DNA of 64,000 bases, from the NCBI RefSeq assembly GCF_012927205.1, contig NZ_JABBGC010000001.1, positions 3,162,810 through 3,226,809 of the forward strand, read 5' to 3'. The stretch comes from Chitinophaga fulva (GTDB taxonomy: Bacteria > Bacteroidota > Bacteroidia > Chitinophagales > Chitinophagaceae). Shown piece after piece: positions 1-8,080 of the stretch. A model generated the notes under the pieces. That model saw nothing but the letters and a program-made list of their open reading frames with translations, had not been told where the DNA came from and made no database searches. Position 1 is the first letter of the stretch. Every line of letters begins with the position of its first letter. The position numbers and the translations under genes were made by a program.

Positions 1-1137
1 GATGATCAATGCCACTATGCTCCATAACAGCAGCTGCCAGGTGGCCATGTCCCAACCACCATACTGCCACGCTGCCACACCACACGAGGTGCCAAGGGCC
101 GCGCCCATAAAGTAGGCGGTCATATATACGGTATTAAGCCGGCTGTGGGCATGTTCATGCAAACTGTATATCCGTGTGAAATTGGTGATCTGCGTGGCTT
201 GTACGCCTACGTCCAGCAGGAAGATACTAACAGACAGCAACAGGATAGAATGTGGAAATATTTTCAGCAGCAGAATACTGACAATGACCATAGATACGGT
301 AAATAACAGGGATTTATACACCTGTCCCTTATCTGCCAGTTTACCGAAGAGAGGGGCCGCCAGCGCTCCGCCGATAGCGATCAGGCCAAACAGCCCGATG
401 CGGGAGGCGGAATAATGCAGCGGTGCAGCGCTCAGGTGAAAAGTCAGCGTTGTCCAGAAAGAACAAAACGTGCCAAACGTAAAAGCACCGAGCAGGGCTG
501 CCTGGCGCAGTACGCTGTATTCTCCGATGAGTTTTATGGTAGATGATAATAGTTGTGGATAACTGCCCTGGAACTTCGGCGGTACCACCGGCAGGTAACG
601 ATACATGAGTATGGTCACGATGAGTACCAGCAACGCCGATATGGCAAATACGTAACGCCAGCCCAGCAGGTCAGACACGACGCCGGCCACTACCCGTGCG
701 CCCAATATGCCAATGAGAATACCGGCAAACACGCGCCCTACGGTTTTGCCCCTGTCGCCGGTACTGATAGTTGCCGACATGGGCAACAGTATCTGCGCTG
801 GCGTGGAACCAATGCCCACAAAAAAGCTGAGCAGGCAGATAAGTTGTATGCTGCGCGCAAAACTTAATAGCAACAACGAAAGAAACAACAGGCTGGTCAG
901 CCCGGTGATCAGTTTTCTACGGTCCAGCTTATCTCCCAATGGCAGCACGAAAAACATGCCCAGCCCGTAACCCAGCTGGGCGAGGGTGGATATCCTTCCG
1001 GCTTCGCCGGCAGTAGCGCCGGTAGCGGCGCTGATATCATTCAGGATGGGCTGGTTGTAGTAGATGTTGGCCACCACCACACCGGCGGAAATAGCCATCA
1101 GCGGGATGGTGAAAGGATGGTAAGGCGTTGTTTTCAT
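1..1137 (-). CDS. MFS transporter, drug/sugar exporter type (3' end outside window)
   Basis: The minus strand is open from the ATG at 1137 to the window edge, 379 codons without a stop. The product is hydrophobic with many membrane helices and is almost full length for a 12-helix MFS protein (about 390-400 residues). The loop after helix 2 carries a motif-A-like GDKLDRRKL at residues 68-76, and the N-terminus has ANIYYNQP, typical of AraJ/YgaY-like exporters. It probably expels a small molecule by proton antiport across the inner membrane; the substrate cannot be read. It diverges from the AraC-type gene at 1203, which may regulate it. The C-terminal end is not visible. Confidence 0.85.
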   Translation of the reverse strand, partial: MKTTPYHPFTIPLMAISAGVVVANIYYNQPILNDISAATGATAGEAGRISTLAQLGYGLGMFFVLPLGDKLDRRKLITGLTSLLFLSLLLLSFARSIQLICLLSFFVGIGSTPAQILLPMSATISTGDRGKTVGRVFAGILIGILGARVVAGVVSDLLGWRYVFAISALLVLIVTILMYRYLPVVPPKFQGSYPQLLSSTIKLIGEYSVLRQAALLGAFTFGTFCSFWTTLTFHLSAAPLHYSASRIGLFGLIAIGGALAAPLFGKLADKGQVYKSLLFTVSMVIVSILLLKIFPHSILLLSVSIFLLDVGVQATQITNFTRIYSLHEHAHSRLNTVYMTAYFMGAALGTSCGVAAWQYGGWDMATWQLLLWSIVALII

Positions 1138-1151
1138 CTTACAAACCTACA

Positions 1152-1182
1152 TTGGCAGGGCTGCGGAAAACTTGTACTTTTG
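1152..1182 (+). promoter_or_regulatory. Bacteroidota-type promoter for the AraC gene
   Basis: TTG at 1152-1154 and TACTTTTG at 1175-1182 (consensus TAnnTTTG) are 20 bases apart, the usual -33/-7 spacing. The box sits 20 bases before the ATG at 1203, which argues against any start for the AraC gene further upstream. Confidence 0.55.
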
Positions 1183-1202
1183 AGGATATTACTTGTATCA
1201 AA

Positions 1203-2048
1203 ATGAGATTGATCCAGCACGACGATTTGTTTATCCGGCATTTTCAGACAAAGGAATGGCCCTTTGAACTGCACAACCACAATCATTTTGAGCTGATCTT
1301 TATTCATCACGGAGAAGGTACGCACCAATTGAATGGGGAGACTTTCCGTTATGCAGGCCCCTGTGTCTATGCGCTGGCACCGGAAGATGAACACATCTTT
1401 TTCATTGAACAGGAAACGAAATTCACCGTACTGAAATTTACCAATGTATACCTGGGGCAACAATTACAGGCAGCTGCCAAAGAGCTATGGGAGCAACGTT
1501 TTCAGCAGCTGATCGTGGCTACGCGCTCGCATGGCGCACCGGCAGCCATGCCGGAAGCGCTGGCCCGTATTGGCAGTGTGATGCTGGTGATTGCGGCAGA
1601 ATGGACGCTGCATCCGGTGCCATCCAACGAAGGGGTGTTACATTTGATACGGGGGGTGCTGGCGATGCTGGCGGAACTGCCCACGGAAACGGAACAGGGG
1701 CCGCAGCGCTCTGTGGCGCTCACACAGGCCATGCATTATATCCATACACATATCGCCAGTCCTGAACAGCTGCAGCTGGAGGTGATGGCGCCAGCGCTGC
1801 AAATGGGAAAGGCGCGGTTACAGGGACTGTTTAAACAGGAGCTGGGCACTTCTGTCCGGGATTATATCAATGAATATAAAAGCCGCCAGATCGAAAACAA
1901 ACTCCGGTACAGTGACATGAGTATTAAGGAAATCGCCGTCCGGTATGGATTTGGCGACCTCAGTCATCTTAATAAGTTCTTCCGGAAAATGAAAGGTATC
2001 AACCCCCGCTCTTACCGGGCACAGTTAAAATCAGGTGAGGACGCCTGA
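1203..2048 (+). CDS. AraC-family transcriptional regulator
   Basis: A 281-residue protein with an N-terminal cupin-like sensing region (HNHNHFELIF near residues 25-34) and a C-terminal AraC/XylS double helix-turn-helix. The second helix-turn-helix is clear at residues 240-272 (SIKEIAVRYGFGDLSHLNKF). AraC proteins bind DNA as activators that respond to a small ligand; the ligand is unknown. The frame is open further upstream from a TTG at 1128, but that start would overlap the divergent MFS start and lie ahead of the promoter, so ATG 1203 is chosen. The likely target is the divergent MFS exporter. The 3' end overlaps the convergent phosphoesterase by 18 bases. Confidence 0.88.
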   Translation: MRLIQHDDLFIRHFQTKEWPFELHNHNHFELIFIHHGEGTHQLNGETFRYAGPCVYALAPEDEHIFFIEQETKFTVLKFTNVYLGQQLQAAAKELWEQRFQQLIVATRSHGAPAAMPEALARIGSVMLVIAAEWTLHPVPSNEGVLHLIRGVLAMLAELPTETEQGPQRSVALTQAMHYIHTHIASPEQLQLEVMAPALQMGKARLQGLFKQELGTSVRDYINEYKSRQIENKLRYSDMSIKEIAVRYGFGDLSHLNKFFRKMKGINPRSYRAQLKSGEDA

Positions 2049-2780
2049 CAGGAAATCAGCATAAAAATCCGGTACGGGGCTATTACGTATGCCCGTTAGC
2101 GTTAATTTCATATCATATTCCACTTTCCGTATCGTTGCATGGAACAGTTCGGGCAACGTAGGTGCGTTCCTGTTACAGATCTCCAGCCGGAGGTAAGCCG
2201 CCAGCCGGTCGGGCTCTTTGCTGCGCCCTGCGGAGCCGGTATTAATAGCAATTTTCTGTCCGTTGCCAATGGCACGGATATACGACAGGTGCGTATGCCC
2301 GGTGATGAGGATATCTGCGCCGGCGTTATTCATCATTTCCAGCAAGGCTGCTTCCGGGTGATCGGCGTAGAGATAGGTCTCGTTGCTGTCGGGAGTGCCG
2401 TGCGCCAGTAAAATGCGGTAACGGCCAAAGCTGAGATGTAAGAGGGATGGCAGTGTGCGGAGGAACTGTTTGTTATCGGCCGTAATGGTGTTCCGGGTAA
2501 ATTCGATGGCTGTCAGCCGGGCGTCTCTTTCTTCCGGGCCGTGTTTGGCCAGGGGCTTTACCGGCAGGTCAAAAGCGATGCGTTCATCGTGGTTGCCCAT
2601 AATGGTAGGAATGCGCAGGTTACGGACCCGTTGTATCACTTCGTTGTGCCAGGGAGCTGCGTCGGTAAGATCGCCCAGGCAATAGAGCTGGTCGGCCCCA
2701 TAGCGGGAAATATCTTCCAGTACGGCCTCCAGTGCGGGCAGGTTACCATGGATATCACTAATAACGGCTATTTTCATCAT
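2031..2780 (-). CDS. calcineurin-like metallophosphoesterase (YfcE/MJ0936-like)
   Basis: 249 residues with the full two-metal phosphoesterase set: DIHGN at 9-13, GDLTD at 36-40, GNHDE at 62-66, AHGTP near 126-130 and GHTH at 161-164. Family members hydrolyse phosphodiesters or phosphomonoesters using Mn, Fe or Ni in the cytoplasm; the natural substrate is often unknown. There is no signal peptide. Two adjacent ATGs (2780 and 2777) could start it. It is convergent with and slightly overlaps the AraC gene, and a long inverted repeat lies in its 5' region. Confidence 0.88.
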   Translation of the reverse strand: MMKIAVISDIHGNLPALEAVLEDISRYGADQLYCLGDLTDAAPWHNEVIQRVRNLRIPTIMGNHDERIAFDLPVKPLAKHGPEERDARLTAIEFTRNTITADNKQFLRTLPSLLHLSFGRYRILLAHGTPDSNETYLYADHPEAALLEMMNNAGADILITGHTHLSYIRAIGNGQKIAINTGSAGRSKEPDRLAAYLRLEICNRNAPTLPELFHATIRKVEYDMKLTLTGIRNSPVPDFYADFLSGVLT

Positions 2781-2854
2781 CCTCTCTTTGGGGTGAAGGT
2801 AGGAAAGCGGGAGTACAGAAAAGTGGTATCAATCGCAGGAAAAGTTGTACAAAT

Positions 2855-2976
2855 ATTTAGGGATTTTTTGATTTACGGATTTTGGAATTTATTCAGGCAT
2901 TTTGCTATTTGGAGGTTTATCAATGATAACATATCCAAATAAATTCCAAAATCCGTAAATCAAAAAATTCCTAAAT
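2855..2976. repeat. long inverted repeat (39-bp arms, 44-bp loop)
   Basis: The left arm 2855-2893 and right arm 2938-2976 are reverse complements at 38 of 39 positions. The AT-rich loop holds a second inverted pair (ATTTGGA / TCCAAAT) continuous with the right arm. The right arm ends one base from the stop codon of the DUF1080 gene, so the structure can act as its terminator. Its length and near-perfect symmetry look more like a mobile intergenic repeat (MITE-like) than an ordinary terminator. Confidence 0.85.
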
Positions 2977-2977
2977 C

Positions 2978-3964
2978 TTATTTAGCTGGTGTGATCACGA
3001 GTTTCCTGAATTCGATCGGACCGTGGTCGCCCTGGATGTAGATCGGACCGGGTTCGCCTTCGTTGCTGTCCAGTGCGCCGCCGGTGATGCCGGGGATTTC
3101 CTGGTTGTTGATCACGGTTTTACCGTTTACTACGATGGTCACCATCCGTCCGATGAGCGTGATGTCGTAAGTCTGCCATTTGTCTGGACCAAGCGCGTTG
3201 ATCTCGCTGGGTGCGAGGAAGCCGTATACGCCGCTGAACAGTACGCTGGACGGGTGTGTGTCCGGACTGCTGTCTTCGATTTGTACTTCATGACGGCCTC
3301 TCAGGTAGATACCGCTGTTGCTGCCTTTCTGGTATCTGAATTCAGCGTGCAGTTTGAAGTCGGTGAATTGCTGGTCGGAGACGAGATTGGCGCCGGAATG
3401 GGGGCTGGTAAGGATACCGTTTTTCACTACCCACTGGTTTTCTTTGCCTGCGGCTTTCCATCCGGAGAGGTCTTTACCGTTGAACAGGTCGATGGGTTTA
3501 CCCCATGCTACTGTGCCGGTTTTTTTCATGTAAGGTGCTTTCACGCCTTTCCAGTTGTATTTTTTGCCTTCGCTGGTGGTGATGGTGCCCTGGATGCCGG
3601 CGTCGGTCAGTTCACCTTCGATGAGGAAGTCCTGGTTGCCGCCTTCCCACTGTGGTGGGATGGAGAAGCTGAATTTGCCATTGTCGAAATTGACTTTAGC
3701 AACGGGCCGGGCGCTGCCGGAGGTGCCTACAAAATATCCCACGAGGGTTTTGAAGCCGGAGAGTTTCACTTCCAGCCAGGAAGGGGCGGATTTGCCGTTT
3801 TCGTCGATGGTGATGTCCCAGCGGCCAATCAATGCTTTAGCATCTGTGGGCGCCTGAGAGGTGTGGGGCTGCGGCCGGCCGGATGCCATTGCCGGAGCCA
3901 TGGCTCCCAGTGTTAATAAGCCGCTCATGCCGAGTACCAGGATGTTTCTGCGCATATGTATCAT
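2978..3964 (-). CDS. secreted DUF1080 (3-keto-disaccharide hydrolase-like) protein
   Basis: 328 residues beginning with a signal peptide (hydrophobic stretch about 8-27, ending near AMASG). The C-terminal half (about 157-325) is a DUF1080 jelly-roll: it opens with LFNGKDLSGW, then has the conserved FKLHAEFRY and GSNSGIYLRGRHEVQ blocks, and ends PIEFRKLVI. DUF1080 proteins are laminarinase-like folds, some of which hydrolyse 3-keto-glycosides, so a periplasmic or surface glycan role is likely. Residues 45-150 form an extra beta-rich domain I do not recognise. Start is at 3964 or the second ATG at 3955. No sugar enzymes sit next to it. Confidence 0.85.
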   Translation of the reverse strand: MIHMRRNILVLGMSGLLTLGAMAPAMASGRPQPHTSQAPTDAKALIGRWDITIDENGKSAPSWLEVKLSGFKTLVGYFVGTSGSARPVAKVNFDNGKFSFSIPPQWEGGNQDFLIEGELTDAGIQGTITTSEGKKYNWKGVKAPYMKKTGTVAWGKPIDLFNGKDLSGWKAAGKENQWVVKNGILTSPHSGANLVSDQQFTDFKLHAEFRYQKGSNSGIYLRGRHEVQIEDSSPDTHPSSVLFSGVYGFLAPSEINALGPDKWQTYDITLIGRMVTIVVNGKTVINNQEIPGITGGALDSNEGEPGPIYIQGDHGPIEFRKLVITPAK

Positions 3965-4031
3965 GTTTTTAGCTGATTCGTGAAATCTTTCAGCAGAACA
4001 AGATAGCGCTTATTCGCAGTTTTACAAATGC

Positions 4032-5360
4032 CTATCTTACCACAAACCGCAGGTATTTACTGAACACGCCCATGGTGGAGATGCCCTGGATGACGCACAC
4101 AAATACGCCCGGGAGATCGTTGAGCCGGAAGGAGAAATTGGCGTGGCCTTCTTCGTCGGTATTGATCAGGTGGTTCCAGTACTGGGTGGTGTTGTAATTA
4201 CGGGTAGTGACGGTGTCGCTGGCTTGTTGGAATTCCGGTGCCTGGTATACCGGCTTCACTTTTTTCACATAACCGGGTTCCTGTTGAGGGGCAGGTATTT
4301 TAGGTTTGGCGGCAGCGGGTGTGATGACGGTGGCCGCTGTTGTTTCTTCCGGCGTGAAGAGTGTGCTGTCAGCCATTTCTTCGGGGGTATAGGGGTAGTT
4401 GATTTTAGCCAGTTGATAGTTGACTCTTTCAATATCATTCAGAAAATTGATTTTAAATTCAGACTGGTTACCTTTCACCACGCTGAGGATGGCATCTGGT
4501 TGCCCGGAAGCGGTGTACAGCTGGTAGGAGTTGAGGCAGAAAATGCCGTCTTTATTGGTTTTGAGGGTAATCATTTCATTGTTTTTCATCAGCAGCATGG
4601 GGATGGGCTTTTTCACTTTTTTAGTGCCTTTGGTGACGAAGCCGCTGACCGGGTTGAGTTCCTGTTGCGCAGTGGAAAGATCTATCGAAGCGGGGAGCCG
4701 GTACTGGTCGATGTAATAGTAATGGCAGATATCCCATTTGTCGTGTTTGCGCAGTCTTTTTTCGCATACGCAGGCCACGGAGAACAGTCCCTGTATGGCT
4801 TTGCCGGTGGTGTCGGTCAGTACCACGCGGCAGTTGACCATGCCTCGTTGCTGATAGGCAGCGGAGTCTGTTTCCAGCTGGATGCAGATATTGGAATCAG
4901 GTATTTTCAGTGTAGCCGTGCGGGCGGTATCGGCCGGTGTTTTTTTCATTTTAAAGGGGGGCTGATGTGGTTTGCGGACAGATATCCATTGCTGGAATTC
5001 CTGTTCGTGGTTATCAGCGATGTAGTTGTTGGTGTAACCTACGAGGGCGTAGTCGCCGGCGGGGAGGCTGTCCGGCAGGTCCAGCATGCCTTTGCAGACG
5101 CCGCGGTCAAATGCAAAACGTTCGTTGAGTACAGGTTTATGGGTGTTGGGATTGATGAGTGCTACGAAGAGTGTATGATAGGGAAGGGTATCAGTAGCCT
5201 GGATATTGAGCAGGTAGCCGGTGAACCATATTTTTTCTGTGGGCGTATAGACGTGTTTGTCCGTATGGATGTACAGTCCTGTGGAGTTGATGTCCCTGTT
5301 TTGTGCAGTGCAGGGTGCGTACAGAAAAATGCTCAGTAGCAGCAGTGTAGCGTTTTTCAT
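4032..5360 (-). CDS. secreted MG2-like (macroglobulin-type) protein, function unknown
   Basis: A 442-residue protein from the ATG at 5360, directly ahead of a signal peptide (MKNATLLLLSIFLYAPCTAQ, cleavage before Q). The longest frame begins at 5384 but adds only a polar leader. The first 110 mature residues resemble an MG2 domain of alpha-2-macroglobulin-like proteins (HTDKHVYTPTEKIWFTGYL, then PAGDYALVGYTN). The middle is a beta-rich region with TDTTGKAIQGLFSVAC. The C-terminus ends in a beta-strand domain (FSFRLNDLPGVFVCVIQG) seen at the ends of Bacteroidota MG-domain surface proteins. A proline-rich linker lies around residues 340-365. It diverges from the ECF sigma gene at 5626, a possible target of that sigma factor. 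Confidence 0.6.
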   Translation of the reverse strand: MKNATLLLLSIFLYAPCTAQNRDINSTGLYIHTDKHVYTPTEKIWFTGYLLNIQATDTLPYHTLFVALINPNTHKPVLNERFAFDRGVCKGMLDLPDSLPAGDYALVGYTNNYIADNHEQEFQQWISVRKPHQPPFKMKKTPADTARTATLKIPDSNICIQLETDSAAYQQRGMVNCRVVLTDTTGKAIQGLFSVACVCEKRLRKHDKWDICHYYYIDQYRLPASIDLSTAQQELNPVSGFVTKGTKKVKKPIPMLLMKNNEMITLKTNKDGIFCLNSYQLYTASGQPDAILSVVKGNQSEFKINFLNDIERVNYQLAKINYPYTPEEMADSTLFTPEETTAATVITPAAAKPKIPAPQQEPGYVKKVKPVYQAPEFQQASDTVTTRNYNTTQYWNHLINTDEEGHANFSFRLNDLPGVFVCVIQGISTMGVFSKYLRFVVR

Positions 5361-5625
5361 AGTGGTCTGGTTAGTTGTAGTCAACAGTTTGCGTGGAGGC
5401 CGGGAAGGGCCGGTTAATAGATGGTGGTGGAGCCGGTGCAGTCCTCACCATGTTACTGCAATACTACAGCAGAACCAACTTTTAAATCTCCTGATTTCCC
5501 TAAAAACCAACGATTAACGTCGGATTAACATGTTGTTAGACAGGCCCTTCCGTAAAAATACCCTCTGTCCTGTGATTTTTCTCTTTATCCGGCGAACAAT
5601 TAAATAGTAACATTATTTTTCACCA

Positions 5626-6135
5626 ATGGATTCAGTTATCACAGATCAGTTCCTGGCCGTTGTAGAGGCACACAAGGGCATCATTTACAAGGTGGCCAAT
5701 GCCTGGTGCAGGCAGGCGGAGGACAGGAAAGACCTGGTCCAGGAGATCATTATACAGTTATGGAAAGCATTTGGGCATTATGATAGCGGGCAGGCGCGGT
5801 ACAGCACCTGGATATACCGTATTGCGCTGAATGTGGCCATTTCCTTTTACCGTAAGGAAACCCGCCGTCAGGCTGCAGCGGACAGGCTGGAAGCTACGGT
5901 GCTGGAAATGGTGGACAACGGACCGGCAACGGAAACAGATGAGCAGTTGCAATTGTTGCAGCGGTTCATCCACGACCTCCGGGAGCTGGACCGTGCGCTG
6001 ATACTCTTATACCTGGAAGAAAAAAGCCACCCCGAAATTGCGGAGATACTGGGCATTTCCGTGACGAATGTGGCGACGAAGATTGGCAGGATCAAAGTAT
6101 TGCTGAGACAGCAATTTTCACGTATTAAAACGTAA
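5626..6135 (+). CDS. ECF-type RNA polymerase sigma-70 factor
   Basis: 169 residues with sigma region 2 at about 10-75 (DLVQEIIIQLWKAF, then STWIYRIALNVAISFYRK) and region 4 at about 110-160 (LILLYLEEKSHPEIAEILG, then NVATKIGRIKVLLRQ). This is the minimal extracytoplasmic-function layout, directing polymerase to a small regulon in response to an envelope signal. Its stop is followed after 5 bases by a membrane protein gene, the usual position of an anti-sigma factor, but no FecR or zinc anti-sigma motif is present there. Confidence 0.92.
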   Translation: MDSVITDQFLAVVEAHKGIIYKVANAWCRQAEDRKDLVQEIIIQLWKAFGHYDSGQARYSTWIYRIALNVAISFYRKETRRQAAADRLEATVLEMVDNGPATETDEQLQLLQRFIHDLRELDRALILLYLEEKSHPEIAEILGISVTNVATKIGRIKVLLRQQFSRIKT

Positions 6136-6140
6136 TCGTC

Positions 6141-6791
6141 ATGCAAGACACAGACATCATTCATCTTTGGAAATCGTACGAAAAGCATTTGGACGAAAAC
6201 CTGTTCCTTAACAAAAAAAACGCAGCAGAAATTACCGGCATTAAAATCCATTCGTCTATCGCCTCCATGAGACCCATTAAATATTTTGCGCTGCTGGCGG
6301 GCATTTTATGGGTGGCATTTATTGATACGCTGCTGGTCAGCATGTTTAACACCGCCAGTCCGTTTTTCCTGGTGTCAATGGGCATTCAGTCCCTGCTCAC
6401 CACCATCGCTATCGGTATTTATCTCTATCAGCTGATATTGATCGAAACAATAGATATTTCAGGGCCCGTACTGGACACGCAGGAAAAACTGTCCGGGCTG
6501 AAATCCTCTACCTTATGGTGCGCCCGTTTGTTATGGCTGCAACTGCCGGTGTGGACTACCTTTTACCTGCACGCGGCCATGTTCATTAAAGAGAATGCAT
6601 GGCTGCTGGCCATACAAGGGATCGTGACGGCTGGTTTTACCATCGCGGCGATCTGGCTTTTTGTGAATATCCGTTATGAAAACAAAGACCGTAAATGGTT
6701 CCGATGGCTCTTTGAGGGAAAGGAATGGACGCCTGTGATCCGGTCCCTGGAAATGTTGGAAGAAATAAAGGCATTCCGGGAAGGAAAATGA
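6141..6791 (+). CDS. four-helix membrane protein, putative anti-sigma partner
   Basis: 216 residues with a soluble N-terminus (1-45, starting MQDTDIIHLWKSYEKHLDE), four predicted membrane helices at about 47-69, 75-101, 127-148 and 153-175, and a charged C-terminal tail. It is translationally close to the ECF sigma gene (5-base gap), so a role in holding or releasing that sigma factor is inferred. The N-terminal helix pair could be the sigma-binding part. I do not recognise a named family, and there is no HxxxCxxC zinc motif or FecR domain. Confidence 0.7.
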   Translation: MQDTDIIHLWKSYEKHLDENLFLNKKNAAEITGIKIHSSIASMRPIKYFALLAGILWVAFIDTLLVSMFNTASPFFLVSMGIQSLLTTIAIGIYLYQLILIETIDISGPVLDTQEKLSGLKSSTLWCARLLWLQLPVWTTFYLHAAMFIKENAWLLAIQGIVTAGFTIAAIWLFVNIRYENKDRKWFRWLFEGKEWTPVIRSLEMLEEIKAFREGK

Positions 6792-6829
6792 GCGGGTGGA
6801 GTGAGGCACGATGGTCTCTTTCGTATCGT

Positions 6830-6888
6830 CCTCGGAAACATCTTCGGAAACATCTTGAAGACATCCACGGAAATATCTTCGAACGTAA
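6830..6888. repeat. degenerate 12-bp tandem repeat, five units
   Basis: Five head-to-tail copies: TCCTCGGAAACA, TCTTCGGAAACA, TCTTGAAGACA (one base short), TCCACGGAAATA and TCTTCGAACGTA. They lie in the gap between the convergent genes ending at 6791 and 6943. No gene is evident across them. Confidence 0.6.
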
Positions 6889-6913
6889 TCCACACGATCA
6901 AACAAATCGTAGC

Positions 6914-6933
6914 CCAGGGCTTTAGCCCTGGGA
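6914..6933. terminator. palindrome CCCAGGGCT-TT-AGCCCTGGG, terminator or dispersed repeat
   Basis: Perfect 9-bp arms around a 2-base loop lie between two convergent genes, so it may end transcription from either side, though no T-run follows. A related sequence is at 15203-15218, which suggests a dispersed repeat family. Confidence 0.6.
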
Positions 6934-6942
6934 CCATGGGCA

Positions 6943-7422
6943 TCACGGTTGCTGGCGGCGCAGGGTGTATTCAGGCCCGCCGGTTTTTTCCGCCTGTCCC
7001 GGGGCCTGTATGGAGTGGTCTTGCAGTTGAATGGTGTTGTCATCAATGATGGAGAAGGAAGTGCCCCGGTCAGCCAGATTTTTATAAGCCAGGTAGATGC
7101 TTTTGCTGACACCATCATAGCTCCATTTACCGGTATTGTCCATCTCGTGTTCCGGCTTGCCTTCTTTGGACAGATAACTTTCTTTCATGGTGAAAGTGGA
7201 GTCTGCATGGAAGGTAATGGATACGTCCCTTTTCTGGGCGCCACCGGGAATAGTGCCCTTAAAAGTGCCGGCATTAAAAGCGGCTGTTTTAGGGAAAGGC
7301 TCAGGTTCGGGAGCTGTAGAATCAGGCATTTCTTTTTGGCTGGAAGTATTGCTGTTGTTGCAGCCCAGTGTGATAGCGGCAGCTACCGTACAGATCAGGA
7401 AGAAAAAAGGTGTTTTTTTCAT
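6943..7422 (-). CDS. NlpE-like lipoprotein lacking the CxxC motif
   Basis: 159 residues with a lipoprotein signal peptide and lipobox ending ITLGC (Cys21). The mature part, after an acidic proline-rich linker, resembles the NlpE N-terminal domain: AGTFKGTIPGGAQKRDVSI, FHADSTFTMKESYL and KWSYDGVSKSIYL. Typical NlpE/YodA-type proteins carry a CxxC after the TYxGTLP motif for copper or redox sensing; here that place reads GGAQ, so the classic redox role is doubtful. It is likely anchored in a membrane facing the periplasm. It stands alone on the minus strand, 55 bases downstream of the SMR exporter gene, and could share its transcript. Confidence 0.7.
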   Translation of the reverse strand: MKKTPFFFLICTVAAAITLGCNNSNTSSQKEMPDSTAPEPEPFPKTAAFNAGTFKGTIPGGAQKRDVSITFHADSTFTMKESYLSKEGKPEHEMDNTGKWSYDGVSKSIYLAYKNLADRGTSFSIIDDNTIQLQDHSIQAPGQAEKTGGPEYTLRRQQP

Positions 7423-7476
7423 ACAGCAGTTTTATGCATTAACAGCGGTATGCCCGGGTTTGTTTGACGGGAAGGG

Positions 7477-7806
7477 TCAGTGTGCAGAAGTTTTGGAAAA
7501 CAGGTTCACGATGATCACACCAACGATGATGAATAATAACCCGATGATGGCCGCGGTGTCCAGCTTCTGGCGGAACATCACCACCCCGATGATGGACACC
7601 AGCACAATACCGAGGCCGGACCAGATGGCATACGCAATGCCCAGCGGGATTTGTTTCAGGGTAAGGCTCAGGCAATAAAAAGCAATGGCGTAGCCGGCAA
7701 CGACGGTGACGGAAGGCCAGAAACGGGAAAACCCTTCGGAGGCCTTCAGGGCGGAAGTCGCGATCACCTCTGCTACAATGGCTATCAGTAATAGTACGTA
7801 TTTCAT
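7477..7806 (-). CDS. small multidrug resistance (SMR) family exporter
   Basis: 109 residues forming four membrane helices. The key glutamate is at position 13 (AIVAEVIATSALK), and the SMR signature IAYAIWSGLG is in the loop/helix 3 region. SMR proteins work as antiparallel dimers exporting cationic compounds or guanidinium in exchange for protons. The sequence looks closer to the EmrE/QacE group than to the guanidinium exporters, but substrate cannot be assigned. No guanidine riboswitch is visible upstream. The NlpE-like gene follows on the same strand. Confidence 0.92.
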   Translation of the reverse strand: MKYVLLLIAIVAEVIATSALKASEGFSRFWPSVTVVAGYAIAFYCLSLTLKQIPLGIAYAIWSGLGIVLVSIIGVVMFRQKLDTAAIIGLLFIIVGVIIVNLFSKTSAH

Positions 7807-8013
7807 CAGCTTCGGTTTACGGCTAAAATAGCAGATGTGCCCCGGAAAAAAATTTTTTTATCTGATGAAAAAACAGGCGCTTCATACAAAAACGTATAGG
7901 CATCAAGGAGTTACCGGCAGTAGTCCGGGACACTACATCCTGCTAAAATCGTTTATCCCCGGTAGTTAACCTCAGGACATGCGCTAACAGGGAGACGGAC
8001 CGTTTAATCCAGT

Positions 8014-8041
8014 ACCGGTTATTCTTTTTCGGATAACCGGT
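8014..8041. terminator. hairpin ACCGGTTAT / ATAACCGGT before the 8081 gene
   Basis: Nine-base arms at 8014-8022 and 8033-8041 pair perfectly, followed by TTTGC. It lies 40 bases before the next start and abuts a possible -33 TTG at 8043, so it may be a terminator of upstream reading or a regulatory site. Confidence 0.5.
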
Positions 8042-8042
8042 T

Positions 8043-8071
8043 TTGCTTAAATTAGCATTTCCTATACTTTG
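8043..8071 (+). promoter_or_regulatory. probable promoter of the 8081 gene
   Basis: TTG at 8043-8045 and TACTTTG at 8065-8071 are 19 bases apart. The -7 element is one base shorter than the TAnnTTTG consensus. It overlaps the alternative TTG start at 8069 and so favours the ATG at 8081. Confidence 0.4.
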
Positions 8072-8080
8072 TGTTTACTT

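Noticed and set aside
1128..1202. N-terminal extension of the AraC regulator from a TTG at 1128
   Set aside because: It overlaps the divergent MFS start, lies across a -33/-7 promoter, and begins with TTG; the ATG at 1203 fits the promoter.
3023..3916. 297-residue plus-strand frame opposite the DUF1080 gene
   Set aside because: It is the antisense shadow of a well-recognised DUF1080 gene and has no family motif.
4143..5339. 398-residue plus-strand frame opposite the MG2-like gene
   Set aside because: Shadow of the minus-strand gene, which has a signal peptide and family motifs.
7807..8013. Possible guanidine riboswitch upstream of the SMR exporter
   Set aside because: None of the conserved guanidine-I, -II or -III sequence blocks could be seen on either strand.
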